From Streptomyces sp. Root431 (GTDB taxonomy: Bacteria; Actinomycetota; Actinomycetes; Streptomycetales; Streptomycetaceae), in the NCBI RefSeq assembly GCF_001426585.1, contig NZ_LMEI01000008.1, forward strand, positions 459,601 through 523,600: a DNA stretch of 64,000 nucleotides, in the 5' to 3' direction. How positions within the stretch are numbered: the stretch's first letter is position 1; every line of letters starts with the position of its first letter. The notes beneath the pieces are model-generated. The model had not been told where the DNA came from. It saw nothing but the letters and a program-made list of their open reading frames with translations, and did no database searches. Positions 1 to 8,390 of this stretch are shown here, one piece after another. The translations under genes and the position numbers were made by a program.

Positions 1-268
1 CCATCTTGTTCCAGGTGACCGTGCCGCCCTTGCCGGTCTCGCCGAGCGCCTTGAGGGCGTTCTCCTCGCCGACCTTCCACTTGGCGGACTTGACGAACTG
101 GAACACCCCGATCGGCCAGCCCTGGTTCCAGGCGCGCAGCGCCATGCCGAAGGCGGCGGTCGACTTCCCCTTGCCGACGCCCGTGTGCACCATCACGAGT
201 GCCCGGTTGCGGCGCTGGCGGGTGGTGAGACCGTCGTCGGGCACGGCGGTCGGCTGTCCCTGCGGCAT
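1..268 (-). CDS. cobO: Cob(I)yrinic acid a,c-diamide adenosyltransferase, 5' part only
   Basis: These are the first 89 codons of the ATP:corrinoid adenosyltransferase, which moves the 5'-deoxyadenosyl group of ATP onto cobalt late in adenosylcobalamin synthesis in the cytoplasm. Visible are the polar, Arg-rich leader usual in CobO, the family P-loop GVGKGKST at residues 30-37, the helix after it, and a VFQFVK segment near residue 55. The ATG (268-266) overlaps the TAA of the upstream chelatase gene by one base (TAATG), so translation is probably coupled. The gene is the last visible member of the riboswitch-led cobalamin operon; its 3' end lies outside the window. Confidence 0.93.
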   Translation of the reverse strand, partial: MPQGQPTAVPDDGLTTRQRRNRALVMVHTGVGKGKSTAAFGMALRAWNQGWPIGVFQFVKSAKWKVGEENALKALGETGKGGTVTWNKM

Positions 269-2343
269 TAAGCGGCCCTCCTGGTTGTCTGTTCTGCCTG
301 TACGTCCCTGACGAGGCCGGCGATCGAGTCGGCCCGCAGTTCGTCCAAGGTGACGGCGGTGCCGCCGAGTTCGCGTGCGAGGCTCCCGGCGAGCCCGAGC
401 CGCACCGGCCCGGTCTCGCAGTCCACGACCACGCTCGCCGTGCCCTCGGCGGCGTGCAGCTGCGCCGCCCGGGCGGCCAGCGCCACCGGGTCGGCGCCGC
501 CGCCGGTCGCCCGGCCGTCGGTCACGACCACGAGCAGCGGGCGGCGCGAGGGGTCCCGCAGCCGCTCGATCCGCAGGACGTCATGGGCCTTGAGGAGCCC
601 GGCCGACAGCGGCGTACGGCCGCCGGTCGGGAGCTGTTCGAGGCGTGCGGCGGCGGCGTCCACGGACGAGGTCGGCGGCAGCGCGAGCTCGGCGGTGCGG
701 CCCCGGAAGGTGATCAGGCCGACCTTGTCGCGCCGCTGGTAGGCGTCGAGGAGCAGGGAGAGGACCGCGCCCTTGACGGCGCTCATCCGCTGCCGGGCCG
801 CCATCGAGCCGGAGGCGTCCACGGCGAAGAGCACGAGGTTGCCCTCGCGCCCCTCACGGGTCGCCTGCCGCAGGTCGTCCCGGCGGACGACGAGCCCGGG
901 ACCGGTCCGCCCGCGCGCCCGCTGGTGCGGGGCGGCGGCCTGCACGGTCGCCGCGAGGTGCAGCTTGGTCAGCGCGCCCCGGGGCCGGGTGGCTCCGGTG
1001 GTGCGGCCGTGTTCGGTACGGGCCCGGGAGCGGCGCCCTGCGGCGCCCTGGCCGAGGCCGGGCACGCTCAGCATCTTCGTACGGAAGGGCTCGGCGGCCT
1101 GGACGGCCGCGCGCTCGCCGGCGCCGGGGCCCTGCGCCTGCGGGGCGGGGGCCGGGGCCGGCGCCTCGGCGGGGGTCTCCTCCGGGACACCGTCGGTCTC
1201 GGGGGCCGGGCCCTCGCCCTGGGGCGGGATGCCGCCGCCAGGACCGCCGCCGTCGGGACCGCCGTCACCGGGACCGCCGTCACCCGGGCCGTCCGGCTCG
1301 GGGTCCTCGTCGGGGTCCGGCTGCGGCTCCTCGCCCTTGAACTGCTCCAGGGTCTCGTCGAGCTTGTCCTCGTCGAGGCCCGGCGCGTCGAAGGGGTTGC
1401 GCCGACGGCGGTGGGGGAGGGCGAGGAGCGCGGCCTGCCGCACGTCCTCGGAGGTGACCTCCGTCCGCCCTGCCCAGGCGGCGAGGGCCGTCGCGGCCCG
1501 CGCCATGACGATGTCGGCGCGCATGCCGTCGACCTCGAACGCGGCGCAGGTCGCGGCGATCTGGAGCAGCGCGGCGTCGCCGAGGACCACCTTCGGCAGC
1601 AGGGTGCGGGCGGCGACGATCCGGTCGCGCAGCGCCGTCTCCTCGTCCGCCCAGAGGGCGGCGAACACGGCCGGGTCGTCCTCGAAGGCGAGCCGCCGGC
1701 GGACGACCTCCACGCGCTGCTCGGGCACGCGGGAGGCGGCGACCTCCACGGTCAGCCCGAACCGGTCGAGCAACTGCGGCCGCAGCTCGCCCTCTTCGGG
1801 GTTCATCGTCCCGACGAGCAGGAACCGCGCGGCATGGCGTACGGAGACGCCCTCGCGCTCGACGTGCGAGGCGCCCATCGCGGCGGCGTCGAGCAGGTGG
1901 TCGATCAGGTGATCGCTCAGCAGGTTGACCTCGTCGACGTACAGGATGCCCCGGTGGGCCGCCGCGAGGAGTCCCGGCTCGAAGGCCTTCACGCCCTCGG
2001 AGAGCGCCTTCTCGATGTCGAGCGAGCCGACGAGCCGGTCCTCGGAGGCACCGACGGGCAACTCGACCATCCGCGCGGCGCGTTCGGCCCCGGGGGCGTC
2101 GGCGTGCGGCCCGTCCGGGCAGCCGGGGTCGGGCGAGACGGGATCGCAGCTGAACCGGCAGCCCGCCACCACCGGCACCACCGGCAGCAGATCGGCGAGC
2201 GCCCGGACGGCCGTGGACTTGGCGGTCCCCTTCTCGCCCCGGACGAGCACACCGCCCACCGCCGGACTCACCGCGTTCAGCAGCAGCGCGAGCCGCAGAT
2301 CGTCCATGCCGACGACGGCGGTGAACGGATACCGGGTGCTCAT
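268..2343 (-). CDS. Cobalto-/magnesium-chelatase-type AAA+ and VWA fusion protein
   Basis: A 691-residue fusion of the two small chelatase subunits (BchI/ChlI-like plus BchD/ChlD-like). It probably powers cobalt insertion into hydrogenobyrinate diamide together with a CobN-type large subunit. The N-terminal AAA+ half has Walker A GEKGTAKST (36-44), Walker B ILYVDE (133-138) and the GTMNPEEGELRPQLLDRFGL sensor region (near 178-197). A Pro/Gly/Asp-rich linker spans about 335-415. The C-terminal von Willebrand A domain carries the MIDAS motif DASGS (509-513). AAGGA lies seven bases before the ATG. No cobN lies between this gene and cobQ, so the large subunit must be elsewhere. Cobalt as substrate is inferred from the operon. 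Confidence 0.9.
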   Translation of the reverse strand: MSTRYPFTAVVGMDDLRLALLLNAVSPAVGGVLVRGEKGTAKSTAVRALADLLPVVPVVAGCRFSCDPVSPDPGCPDGPHADAPGAERAARMVELPVGASEDRLVGSLDIEKALSEGVKAFEPGLLAAAHRGILYVDEVNLLSDHLIDHLLDAAAMGASHVEREGVSVRHAARFLLVGTMNPEEGELRPQLLDRFGLTVEVAASRVPEQRVEVVRRRLAFEDDPAVFAALWADEETALRDRIVAARTLLPKVVLGDAALLQIAATCAAFEVDGMRADIVMARAATALAAWAGRTEVTSEDVRQAALLALPHRRRRNPFDAPGLDEDKLDETLEQFKGEEPQPDPDEDPEPDGPGDGGPGDGGPDGGGPGGGIPPQGEGPAPETDGVPEETPAEAPAPAPAPQAQGPGAGERAAVQAAEPFRTKMLSVPGLGQGAAGRRSRARTEHGRTTGATRPRGALTKLHLAATVQAAAPHQRARGRTGPGLVVRRDDLRQATREGREGNLVLFAVDASGSMAARQRMSAVKGAVLSLLLDAYQRRDKVGLITFRGRTAELALPPTSSVDAAAARLEQLPTGGRTPLSAGLLKAHDVLRIERLRDPSRRPLLVVVTDGRATGGGADPVALAARAAQLHAAEGTASVVVDCETGPVRLGLAGSLARELGGTAVTLDELRADSIAGLVRDVQAEQTTRRAA

Positions 2344-2434
2344 CGGGTGGTCCTTTCCTCAAGTTCGGTCAGCTGATGGGGGTGGGGCCGCCCGACGGCC
2401 GCGGACGCGGTACGGCCCAGGCCCTCGCGCCCCG

Positions 2435-3943
2435 TCACGGCGCACCCGGCGGTACGAACGGCAGCCCCGCCGGGGCGCCCTCCTCGATGAGCCGCAGCAG
2501 CGCGTCCGTGTCCGCGTGTTCCTCGATCAGGTCGCCGAGCCGGTCGAGCTGCTCTTCCCGCAGCGTGCCGAAGGACGTGTCCGGGGCCGGTACGAACCGG
2601 CGCCCCGCCGCCGCCGCGACCTCCCGCAGGAACGCCCGGCGGAAGCCGTCGCTCTCCAGCGAGCCGTGCCAGTGGGTGCCCCACACGGCGCCGACCCGGC
2701 AGCCGTCCAGGAACGGTTCGCCCCCGTCGACGGAGGCGACGCCGTGGTGGATCTCGTACCCCTCGACCCGCTCCCCGAGCGCCTCGCCGACCGGCCGCGC
2801 CAGGGTCTTCTCGGGCGCGAACCGCACCCGTACGGGCAGCAGCCCGAGCCCGTCGACGGTCCCGGCCTTCGACTCGACCTCGTCCTCGATCCGCTCGCCG
2901 AGCGCCTGGAAGCCGCCGCAGATCCCGAGGACCGGCCGCCCCTCGGCAGCGCGGCGGGCCAGCTCGTCCGCGAGCCCCCGCTCCCGCAGCCACGCGAGCG
3001 CCTTCACCGTCCCCCGGGTGCCGGGCACGACGACGAGGTCGGCGTCGACGAGCTCCTCGGGCCGGTCCACGAACCGGACGACGACGCCCGGCTCGGCGGC
3101 CAGCGCGTCGACGTCCGTGAAGTTCGACATCAGCGGTACGGCGCAGACGGCGACCCGCAGCACGTCGGCGCCGACCGGCGGCGCGACGACGGACTCGCGG
3201 ACGGTGCCCCGCATCGAGACCCGGAGCCCGTCCTCCTCGTCGATGCCGAGCCCGTGCGCGTACGGCAGGACGCCGAAGGTCCGCCGCCCGGTCAGCCCGT
3301 GCAGCATGTCGAGGCCGGGTTCGAGCAGCGTCACGTCACCCCGGAACTTGTTCACGAGGTATCCGGCGACGAGCGACTGGTCCTCGGGGCTCAACAGCGC
3401 CGTCGTCCCGAAGAACTGGGCGAAGACCCCGCCCCGGTCGATGTCGCCGACCACGACCACGGGCAGCCGCGCGGCCCGCGCGATGCCCATGTTCACGATG
3501 TCGGTGCGCCGCAGGTTGATCTCGGCCGGGCTGCCCGCGCCCTCGCAGATCACGGCGTCGTACGTGCCGCGGAGCTCCTCCAGGCAGGCCATCACCGGCT
3601 CGAAGAGCTCCTTCTGCCGCCCGCCGTGGTAGCCACGGGCGCTGAGCTCGCCCACAGGCTTGCCCATCAGGACGACCTGGCTGGAGCGGTCGCTGCCGGG
3701 CTTGAGCAGCACCGGGTTCATGAGCGCGGTGGGCTCGACCCGGGCGGCCTGCGCCTGCATGGCCTGGGCCCGCCCGATCTCGGCGCCCTCGCGGGTCACG
3801 AAGGAGTTGAGGGACATGTTCTGTCCCTTGAACGGCGCCACCTTCAGGCCCTTGCGGACCAGCCAGCGGCAGATGCCGGCCGTCACGACGCTCTTGCCGG
3901 CGTCGGACGTGGTCCCGGCGACCAGCAGCCCCCCACCCCTCAT
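2435..3943 (-). CDS. cobQ: Cobyric acid synthase
   Basis: This 502-residue enzyme amidates the b, d, e and g carboxylates of adenosylcobyrinic acid a,c-diamide using glutamine and ATP. The N-terminal dethiobiotin-synthetase-like ATPase domain has the P-loop GTTSDAGKS (10-18) and the family signature PFKGQNMSLNS. The C-terminal class I glutamine amidotransferase domain has its nucleophile in LGICGGFQALG (Cys near 342) and the downstream GTHWHGSLE histidine region (near 422-430). The ATG at 3943 overlaps the cobD stop as ATGA. A reading extended further upstream exists but would overlap cobD completely. The gap to the chelatase gene is about 90 bases. Confidence 0.96.
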   Translation of the reverse strand: MRGGGLLVAGTTSDAGKSVVTAGICRWLVRKGLKVAPFKGQNMSLNSFVTREGAEIGRAQAMQAQAARVEPTALMNPVLLKPGSDRSSQVVLMGKPVGELSARGYHGGRQKELFEPVMACLEELRGTYDAVICEGAGSPAEINLRRTDIVNMGIARAARLPVVVVGDIDRGGVFAQFFGTTALLSPEDQSLVAGYLVNKFRGDVTLLEPGLDMLHGLTGRRTFGVLPYAHGLGIDEEDGLRVSMRGTVRESVVAPPVGADVLRVAVCAVPLMSNFTDVDALAAEPGVVVRFVDRPEELVDADLVVVPGTRGTVKALAWLRERGLADELARRAAEGRPVLGICGGFQALGERIEDEVESKAGTVDGLGLLPVRVRFAPEKTLARPVGEALGERVEGYEIHHGVASVDGGEPFLDGCRVGAVWGTHWHGSLESDGFRRAFLREVAAAAGRRFVPAPDTSFGTLREEQLDRLGDLIEEHADTDALLRLIEEGAPAGLPFVPPGAP

Positions 3944-4923
3944 GCGTTCCTCCGCTTCGCGCTCTTCACGGCACCGATGATCATGCGGCCGCCGACACAG
4001 GCGGCCAGGGTCAGTGCGGTCACCCGGCGTGACAGCCGGACCGCCCGGTCGATGTCGGCGACCTCGACGGGCCGCCCTTCCCCGTTGAGCACGGGCCGGT
4101 GCTCGACCCGCCCGCCGTACGAGAGGGTCCCCCCGAGCCGTACGCCGAGGGCGCCCGCGAAGGAGGCCTCGACGGGCCCCGCGTTGGGGCTCGGATGCCG
4201 GTCCGCGTCCGCCCGCCAGGCCCGTACGGCCCCGCGCGGATCGCCCCCGGCGAGCGTCGCGGCCACGGCCGTCAGCCGGGCTCCGGGCCAGCCGGCCACG
4301 TCGTCGAGGCGGGCCGATGCCCAGCCGAAGCGGCGGTGGCGCGGGGACTTGTGGCCGACCATCGCGTCGAGGGTGTTGACGGCCCGGAAGGCGACGAGGC
4401 CCGGCACGCCCGCGACGGCGCCCCAGAAGAGGGCGCCGACGACGGCGTCGGAGGTGTTCTCGGCGACGGACTCGACGACCGCGCGGGCCATCGCGGGACC
4501 GTCCAGGGACTGCGGGTCGCGCCCGCACAGGTGGGGGAGCCGCTCCCGGGCGACCTCCAGGTCCCCGACGGCGAGCGCCCCGCCGATCGCGCGGGCCTCG
4601 CGGCCCAGGGTCGTACCCCCGACGACGGCCCAGACGGAGGCGGCGGTCAGCGCCACGGCGGCCGCCGGCCGGTCCCGGACGGCCCGGGCGGCGAGCGCCC
4701 CGAGGGCGGCGGTGGAGCCGGCGCAGACGGCGGTGTGCAGGGCGCCCCAGCCGCGGTGGTCGTGGTGGAGGCGCGCCTCGACCGCGGCGGCCGCCCGGCC
4801 GAAGGCGGCGACGGGGTGTCCGCGGCGGGGATCGCCGACGAGCCGGTCGACGGCGAGCCCGAGGGCCGCGCCGTAGGCGAAGCCGTCCGGGGAAAGACGG
4901 CTGGTTCTGATGCGGCCGGGCAT
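3940..4923 (-). CDS. cobD: Adenosylcobinamide-phosphate synthase (CobD/CbiB)
   Basis: A polytopic membrane protein of 327 residues that joins adenosylcobyric acid to (R)-1-amino-2-propanol (phosphate), giving adenosylcobinamide (phosphate). Family features are the N-terminal DRLVGDP segment, the ARAVVESVAENTSDAVVGALFW stretch (written here as its key ESVAENTSD core) and NTLDAMVGHKSPRHRRFGWASAR-type loop (core NTLDAMVGHKSP). I chose the ATG at 4923 because AGGA sits eight bases upstream; a GTG fifteen bases further out has no such site. It is the first gene after the cobalamin riboswitch and overlaps cobQ by four bases, so it leads the operon. Confidence 0.93.
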   Translation of the reverse strand: MPGRIRTSRLSPDGFAYGAALGLAVDRLVGDPRRGHPVAAFGRAAAAVEARLHHDHRGWGALHTAVCAGSTAALGALAARAVRDRPAAAVALTAASVWAVVGGTTLGREARAIGGALAVGDLEVARERLPHLCGRDPQSLDGPAMARAVVESVAENTSDAVVGALFWGAVAGVPGLVAFRAVNTLDAMVGHKSPRHRRFGWASARLDDVAGWPGARLTAVAATLAGGDPRGAVRAWRADADRHPSPNAGPVEASFAGALGVRLGGTLSYGGRVEHRPVLNGEGRPVEVADIDRAVRLSRRVTALTLAACVGGRMIIGAVKSAKRRNA

Positions 4924-4954
4924 GGCGCAGGTCCTCACTCAGGGTCCGCGCCCT

Positions 4955-5110
4955 GGATCGACGTGACCGGCGGCGAGAGTTCCTGACTCCCGGACCCGTG
5001 GGATCCGGTCACAGTGGCGGGACCGCGCCGGATTCGCACCGGACTTCCTCTGCTGCCGCCGTAATGGCCTCGGCAGTCCACCACGGCCCGCGAACACCCG
5101 TCAACTCACC
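4955..5110 (-). promoter_or_regulatory. Cobalamin (AdoCbl) riboswitch
   Basis: Read on the minus strand this leader contains the conserved core GGAAGTCCGGTGCGAATCC-like element followed by CGGTCCCGCCACTGTGA. The B12 box GCCACTG corresponds to bases 5012-5018, and the GAGTCAGGAACTC hairpin follows (about 4976-4990). This matches the cobalamin riboswitch class and lies between the Pit terminator and cobD. A five-base pairing of 4948-4952 with 4924-4928 next to the cobD ATG would enclose its ribosome-binding site and may be part of the expression platform; that last point is inference. Confidence 0.95.
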
Positions 5111-5162
5111 CTTGACCTGCGGCAGGTCACTGTGCGAAGCACCACAAACACGGACCACGCAC

Positions 5163-5211
5163 ACGGCGGCCGGGCGGCCCGCACCCGAAGGTGCGGACCG
5201 CCCGGCCGCCG
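5163..5211 (-). terminator. Strong hairpin terminator after the Pit operon
   Basis: An inverted repeat with a 15-bp outer stem (ACGGCGGCCGGGCGG with its complement) continuing past one mismatch into CCGCAC/GTGCGG. It lies 24 bases after the small membrane gene stop and before the riboswitch, so it probably isolates the cobalamin leader from Pit transcription. There is no long T tract, as is usual in streptomycetes. Confidence 0.75.
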
Positions 5212-5234
5212 TACCGAGGCGTGAAAGTGGACCG

Positions 5235-5456
5235 TCAGACGACGATCAGATAGATGCCGTACGCCACGGCCGCGACGCACAGGGCGAAGCAGGCGTAGGC
5301 GCCGGTCCGGGCCATCGTGGCCGAGCCGCCCTGGGCGGCGGCCTGCTCCTGCTTGGAGAGGCCGATGATGCCGAGGGTGAAGAGGCCCACGAGGGCGACG
5401 GTCGCCACGAGGCTGACTCCGAAGACGGAGCCGAGAGCTGCCCAGTCGATCTTCAT
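5235..5456 (-). CDS. Small two-helix membrane protein, Pit partner
   Basis: A 73-residue protein with two hydrophobic helices (about 10-33 and 50-72) joined by a short polar loop KQEQAAAQGG. It starts 12 bases after the phosphate transporter stop and must be co-transcribed with it. Small proteins of this kind accompany Pit transporters in streptomycetes, which suggests a role in assembly or modulation of the permease; nothing in the sequence shows a catalytic function. Confidence 0.85.
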   Translation of the reverse strand: MKIDWAALGSVFGVSLVATVALVGLFTLGIIGLSKQEQAAAQGGSATMARTGAYACFALCVAAVAYGIYLIVV

Positions 5457-5468
5457 GTCGTTGGTTCC

Positions 5469-6740
5469 TTACACCGCTGCGGCGGGGGCCGGGGGAGCGG
5501 CCGGGTCCGTGGGAACCGGCGACGGGATGGTGGTCTTGAGGTCCTCGTCCGCGACGGCGGCGACGGAGCCGGCCGGCGGCGGGGTGACGGCCGCGATGGC
5601 GGTGGTCACGACGCCCGCGGGCTCGGAGTCGCCGTCGATGTCGTCGTCGGTGACGTTGTTGTGGTCGACCGGCTTGCGGCGGGACAGCGACCAGATGACG
5701 CCCGAGCCGGAGACCAGGAGGACCGCGACGGCGGCGATGCCCCAGGGGCCCTGCTTGGTGAGGAACTCGGCACCGGCGCCGACGACGGCGGCGGCGGGCA
5801 GGGTCAGACCCCAGGCGACGAACATCCGGGTGGCGGTCGACCAGCGGACGACACCGCCCTTGCGGCCGAGGCCCGCACCCATCACGGCACCCGAGCAGGA
5901 CTGGGTGGTGGAGAGGGAGAAGCCGAGGTGCGAGGAGGCGAGGATGACCGTGGCGGCGCTGGTCTGGGCGGCGAAGCCCTGCTGCGGCTGGAGGTCGGTC
6001 AGGCCCTTGCCCATGGTGCGGATGATGCGCCAGCCGCCGAGGTACGTGCCCAGCGCGATCGCGACGCCCGCGGCGACGATGACCCAGAGGGGCGGGTTGG
6101 AGCCGGGGGCGACGACACCCTGGGTGACCAGGGCGAGGGTGATGATGCCCATCGTCTTCTGGGCGTCGTTGGTGCCGTGGGCGAGGGAGACGAGACCGGC
6201 GGAGGCGATCTGGCCGACCCGGTAGCCCTTGGCGGTGTGCTTCGTGTCGGTGTTGGCGCCGATCTTGTACGTCAGCCGGGTGGCCAGCATCGCGGCGAGG
6301 CCGGCGACGAGCGGCGCGGCGACGGCGGGGATGAGGACCTTGGTGACGATGGTGGGGCCGTTGACCGCGGACCAGCCGGCCGACATGACCGCGGCGCCGA
6401 TGAGGCCGCCGAAGAGGGCGTGGGAGGAGCTGGACGGCAGGCCCAGGAGCCAGGTCAGCAGGTTCCACAGGATGGCGCCCACGAGCGCCGCGAAGATCAC
6501 TTCTGTACGAATGCCCTCTTCGTTGATGATCCCGCCGGAGATCGTCTTGGCGACCTCCACGGACAGGAACGCGCCGACGAGGTTCAGCACGGCGGACATG
6601 GCCACCGCCGTCTTGGGCTTCAGTGCACCGGTCGAGATGGTCGTGGCCATCGCGTTGGCGGTGTCGTGGAAACCGTTCGTGAAATCGAACACGAGAGCTG
6701 TCACGACCACAATGGCGAGCAGCAGCGTGATGTGTTCCAT
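5469..6740 (-). CDS. pit: Low-affinity inorganic phosphate transporter, PiT family
   Basis: A 423-residue permease for (metal-)phosphate symport with protons in the cytoplasmic membrane. It shows the duplicated PiT signature: the N-terminal copy around FDFTNGFHDTANAMA (about 19-33) and the second copy around LAHGTNDAQKTMGI (about 185-198), each within long runs of hydrophobic helices. The C-terminal 70 residues are a Pro/Ala-rich cytoplasmic tail. The gene corresponds to the PitH2-type transporter known next to cobalamin genes in streptomycetes (recollection). A PHO box 48-69 bases upstream of the ATG indicates PhoP control. Confidence 0.95.
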   Translation of the reverse strand: MEHITLLLAIVVVTALVFDFTNGFHDTANAMATTISTGALKPKTAVAMSAVLNLVGAFLSVEVAKTISGGIINEEGIRTEVIFAALVGAILWNLLTWLLGLPSSSSHALFGGLIGAAVMSAGWSAVNGPTIVTKVLIPAVAAPLVAGLAAMLATRLTYKIGANTDTKHTAKGYRVGQIASAGLVSLAHGTNDAQKTMGIITLALVTQGVVAPGSNPPLWVIVAAGVAIALGTYLGGWRIIRTMGKGLTDLQPQQGFAAQTSAATVILASSHLGFSLSTTQSCSGAVMGAGLGRKGGVVRWSTATRMFVAWGLTLPAAAVVGAGAEFLTKQGPWGIAAVAVLLVSGSGVIWSLSRRKPVDHNNVTDDDIDGDSEPAGVVTTAIAAVTPPPAGSVAAVADEDLKTTIPSPVPTDPAAPPAPAAAV

Positions 6741-7173
6741 TTACCCAGGCAATCGTTTGACGTCAGTGGCTCGACGAACGTAGGCAACCTGAGTGAACGG
6801 AAGGTGAACTGGGGCGGGCGACGTGGTGTCTCCATCCGGTGTCAAGGGATTCCGCTTAGCCCCCCGCCGAGGTGCGCGTCCACGATGCGGTCACCCTGCG
6901 ACCCCGGGTAATCCGGGCCCTCAGGGGCCACAGGAGACCCGGCCCGGTTCGTCCCCCGCCGCCCCGTTCCGCTCCCTGGACCGGACCATCCGACCGGGGG
7001 ACCCCGCCGAGGAGACCCATGTCACTCCCCAGGGGGTGCCCGGGCCCGGCGACGACTCCCACGGCCGCACACCCCACGGCTCCACCCCCACGGCATCCCC
7101 ACGGAGCTGCGGCGACACCCCCGCCCGGGTCCGCCCGGTGGCAGGCCGCCCGGGACCTGCCGACACTGGGAGC
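6741..7173. other. Divergent intergenic region between pit and the hydrolase gene
   Basis: About 430 bases without a convincing gene. The left end holds the pit promoter region with its PHO box. The rest is Pro/Arg-coding-like GC-rich sequence that stays open in frame with the hydrolase gene, but the implied peptide is low complexity and lacks a start with a good ribosome-binding site. Confidence 0.6.
6788..6809 (-). promoter_or_regulatory. PHO box (PhoP direct-repeat operator) upstream of pit
   Basis: On the minus strand two adjacent 11-base units read GTTCACCTTCC and GTTCACTCAGG. They match the PhoP unit GTTCACC plus four variable bases, in tandem, 48-69 bases upstream of the pit ATG. This is the expected arrangement for a PhoP target in Streptomyces. 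Confidence 0.85.
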
Positions 7174-8301
7174 GTGCGCCCGGCTACAGCGACGGCAGCG
7201 GCCGTCACCACCCTGATCGGTGTCGGTGCGGCCGCGATAGCGGCCGGCCGGTACGCCAGCGACGTCGCCCTCAGGGTGCCGTCCGGACGACCACTCCCGG
7301 GAGACCCCAGACTCACCGTGCACGCCACGGGACCCGAACGGATCACCCTCACCCGCAGCCTCGCCTCGCTGCGCCCCGGCACGTACGGAATGGAGGCCCC
7401 CGGCCTCCACGCCGTCCTCGGCCCCGTCCTCGACCGGGTCCCCCACACCGCAGACTCCGTCGTCCGCCGCCTCGAACGGGTCGAGCTCGGCGTCCTCGGC
7501 CCCGGCGTCCACGTCCGCCTCACCCCCCAGCTCCACCGGGGCACCCCGATCAGCGCCCTCGGGCTCGCCCACGAGGACGTCGAGATCCCCGGCGAGCTCG
7601 GCCCCCTGCCCGGCTGGCTCGTGGCCGCCCCCCGCACCACGTGGGTGATCGCGCTGCACGGCCTCGGCACCACCCGCGAGCACCCCCTGAACCTCGTCCC
7701 CTTCTTCAACCGGCGCAAGATTCCGGTCCTCGTCCCCACCTACCGCGGCGACGAGGGAGCGCCCGCCTCCCCGGACGGTCTCGCCCACCTCGGCGACTCC
7801 GAGTGGCGGGACGTCGACGCCGCCATCCGCTACGCCGTCCGCCGCGGTGCCACCAAGGTCGTCCTGCACGGCTGGGGGACCGGCGCCGCGATGGCCCTGC
7901 GCGCCGCCGCCGAGTCGGGCGTACGCGACCGGATCGGCGGCCTCGTCCTCGACTCCCCGGTCCTGGACTGGGAGGCCACCCTCCGCAACCTCGCCGCGGC
8001 CCACCACGTCCCCGGCCCCCTGCTCCCGCTCGCCGTCCGCGCCGCCCAGGGCCGGACGGGCCCGCACGGGGACCGGCTCCAGGCCGCCTCCGAACCGGGC
8101 GCCCTCCGCGTCCCGGTCCTCCTCTTCCACGGACCCGACGACACGATCGCCCCCTGGGAACCGTCCGTCGAGCTCGCCGCCCGCCGCCCCGATCTCGTCA
8201 CCCTCCACACGGTCCGGCACGCCCCGCACGCGGCGATGTGGAACGCCGACCCCGTCCGCTACGAGGAGGCCCTGCGCCGCTTCCTCACCCCCCTGCTCTG
8301 A
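7174..8301 (+). CDS. Alpha/beta-hydrolase fold protein lacking the nucleophile serine
   Basis: A 375-residue protein with an N-terminal hydrophobic segment (first 25 residues) that probably anchors it to the membrane, followed by an alpha/beta-hydrolase fold. The oxyanion region VIALHGLGTTREH, the acid segment HGPDDTIAP and the histidine segment HAPHAAMWN are present. The nucleophile elbow reads HGWGTG, with Gly where the family has Ser (GWSTG/GWSMG), so the usual hydrolase chemistry should be absent unless another residue serves. The GTG at 7174 begins where similarity to membrane-anchored hydrolases should start; its ribosome-binding site is poor. No partner genes are evident. Confidence 0.8.
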   Translation: MRPATATAAAVTTLIGVGAAAIAAGRYASDVALRVPSGRPLPGDPRLTVHATGPERITLTRSLASLRPGTYGMEAPGLHAVLGPVLDRVPHTADSVVRRLERVELGVLGPGVHVRLTPQLHRGTPISALGLAHEDVEIPGELGPLPGWLVAAPRTTWVIALHGLGTTREHPLNLVPFFNRRKIPVLVPTYRGDEGAPASPDGLAHLGDSEWRDVDAAIRYAVRRGATKVVLHGWGTGAAMALRAAAESGVRDRIGGLVLDSPVLDWEATLRNLAAAHHVPGPLLPLAVRAAQGRTGPHGDRLQAASEPGALRVPVLLFHGPDDTIAPWEPSVELAARRPDLVTLHTVRHAPHAAMWNADPVRYEEALRRFLTPLL

Positions 8302-8331
8302 CGGCCGCCGCCGCCCCGCTCAAGCGGCCGT
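8301..8331 (+). terminator. Hairpin after the hydrolase gene
   Basis: ACGGCCGC at 8301-8308 pairs with GCGGCCGT at 8324-8331 directly after the stop codon. It is a modest stem and its role as terminator is likely but not certain. Confidence 0.5.
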
Positions 8332-8390
8332 TCTGACGGGGCTGCGGATTCCGATTGGGCTTTCGGGCCGTCAGCGGGAAGACTGCCCCC

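Noticed and set aside
454..4876. Long plus-strand open frames across the cobalamin genes
   Set aside because: They are antisense shadows caused by third-position GC bias; the minus-strand proteins are clear family members.
5101..6468. 455-codon minus-strand reading overlapping pit
   Set aside because: Arg/Pro/His-rich shadow in another frame of the PiT gene with no domain.
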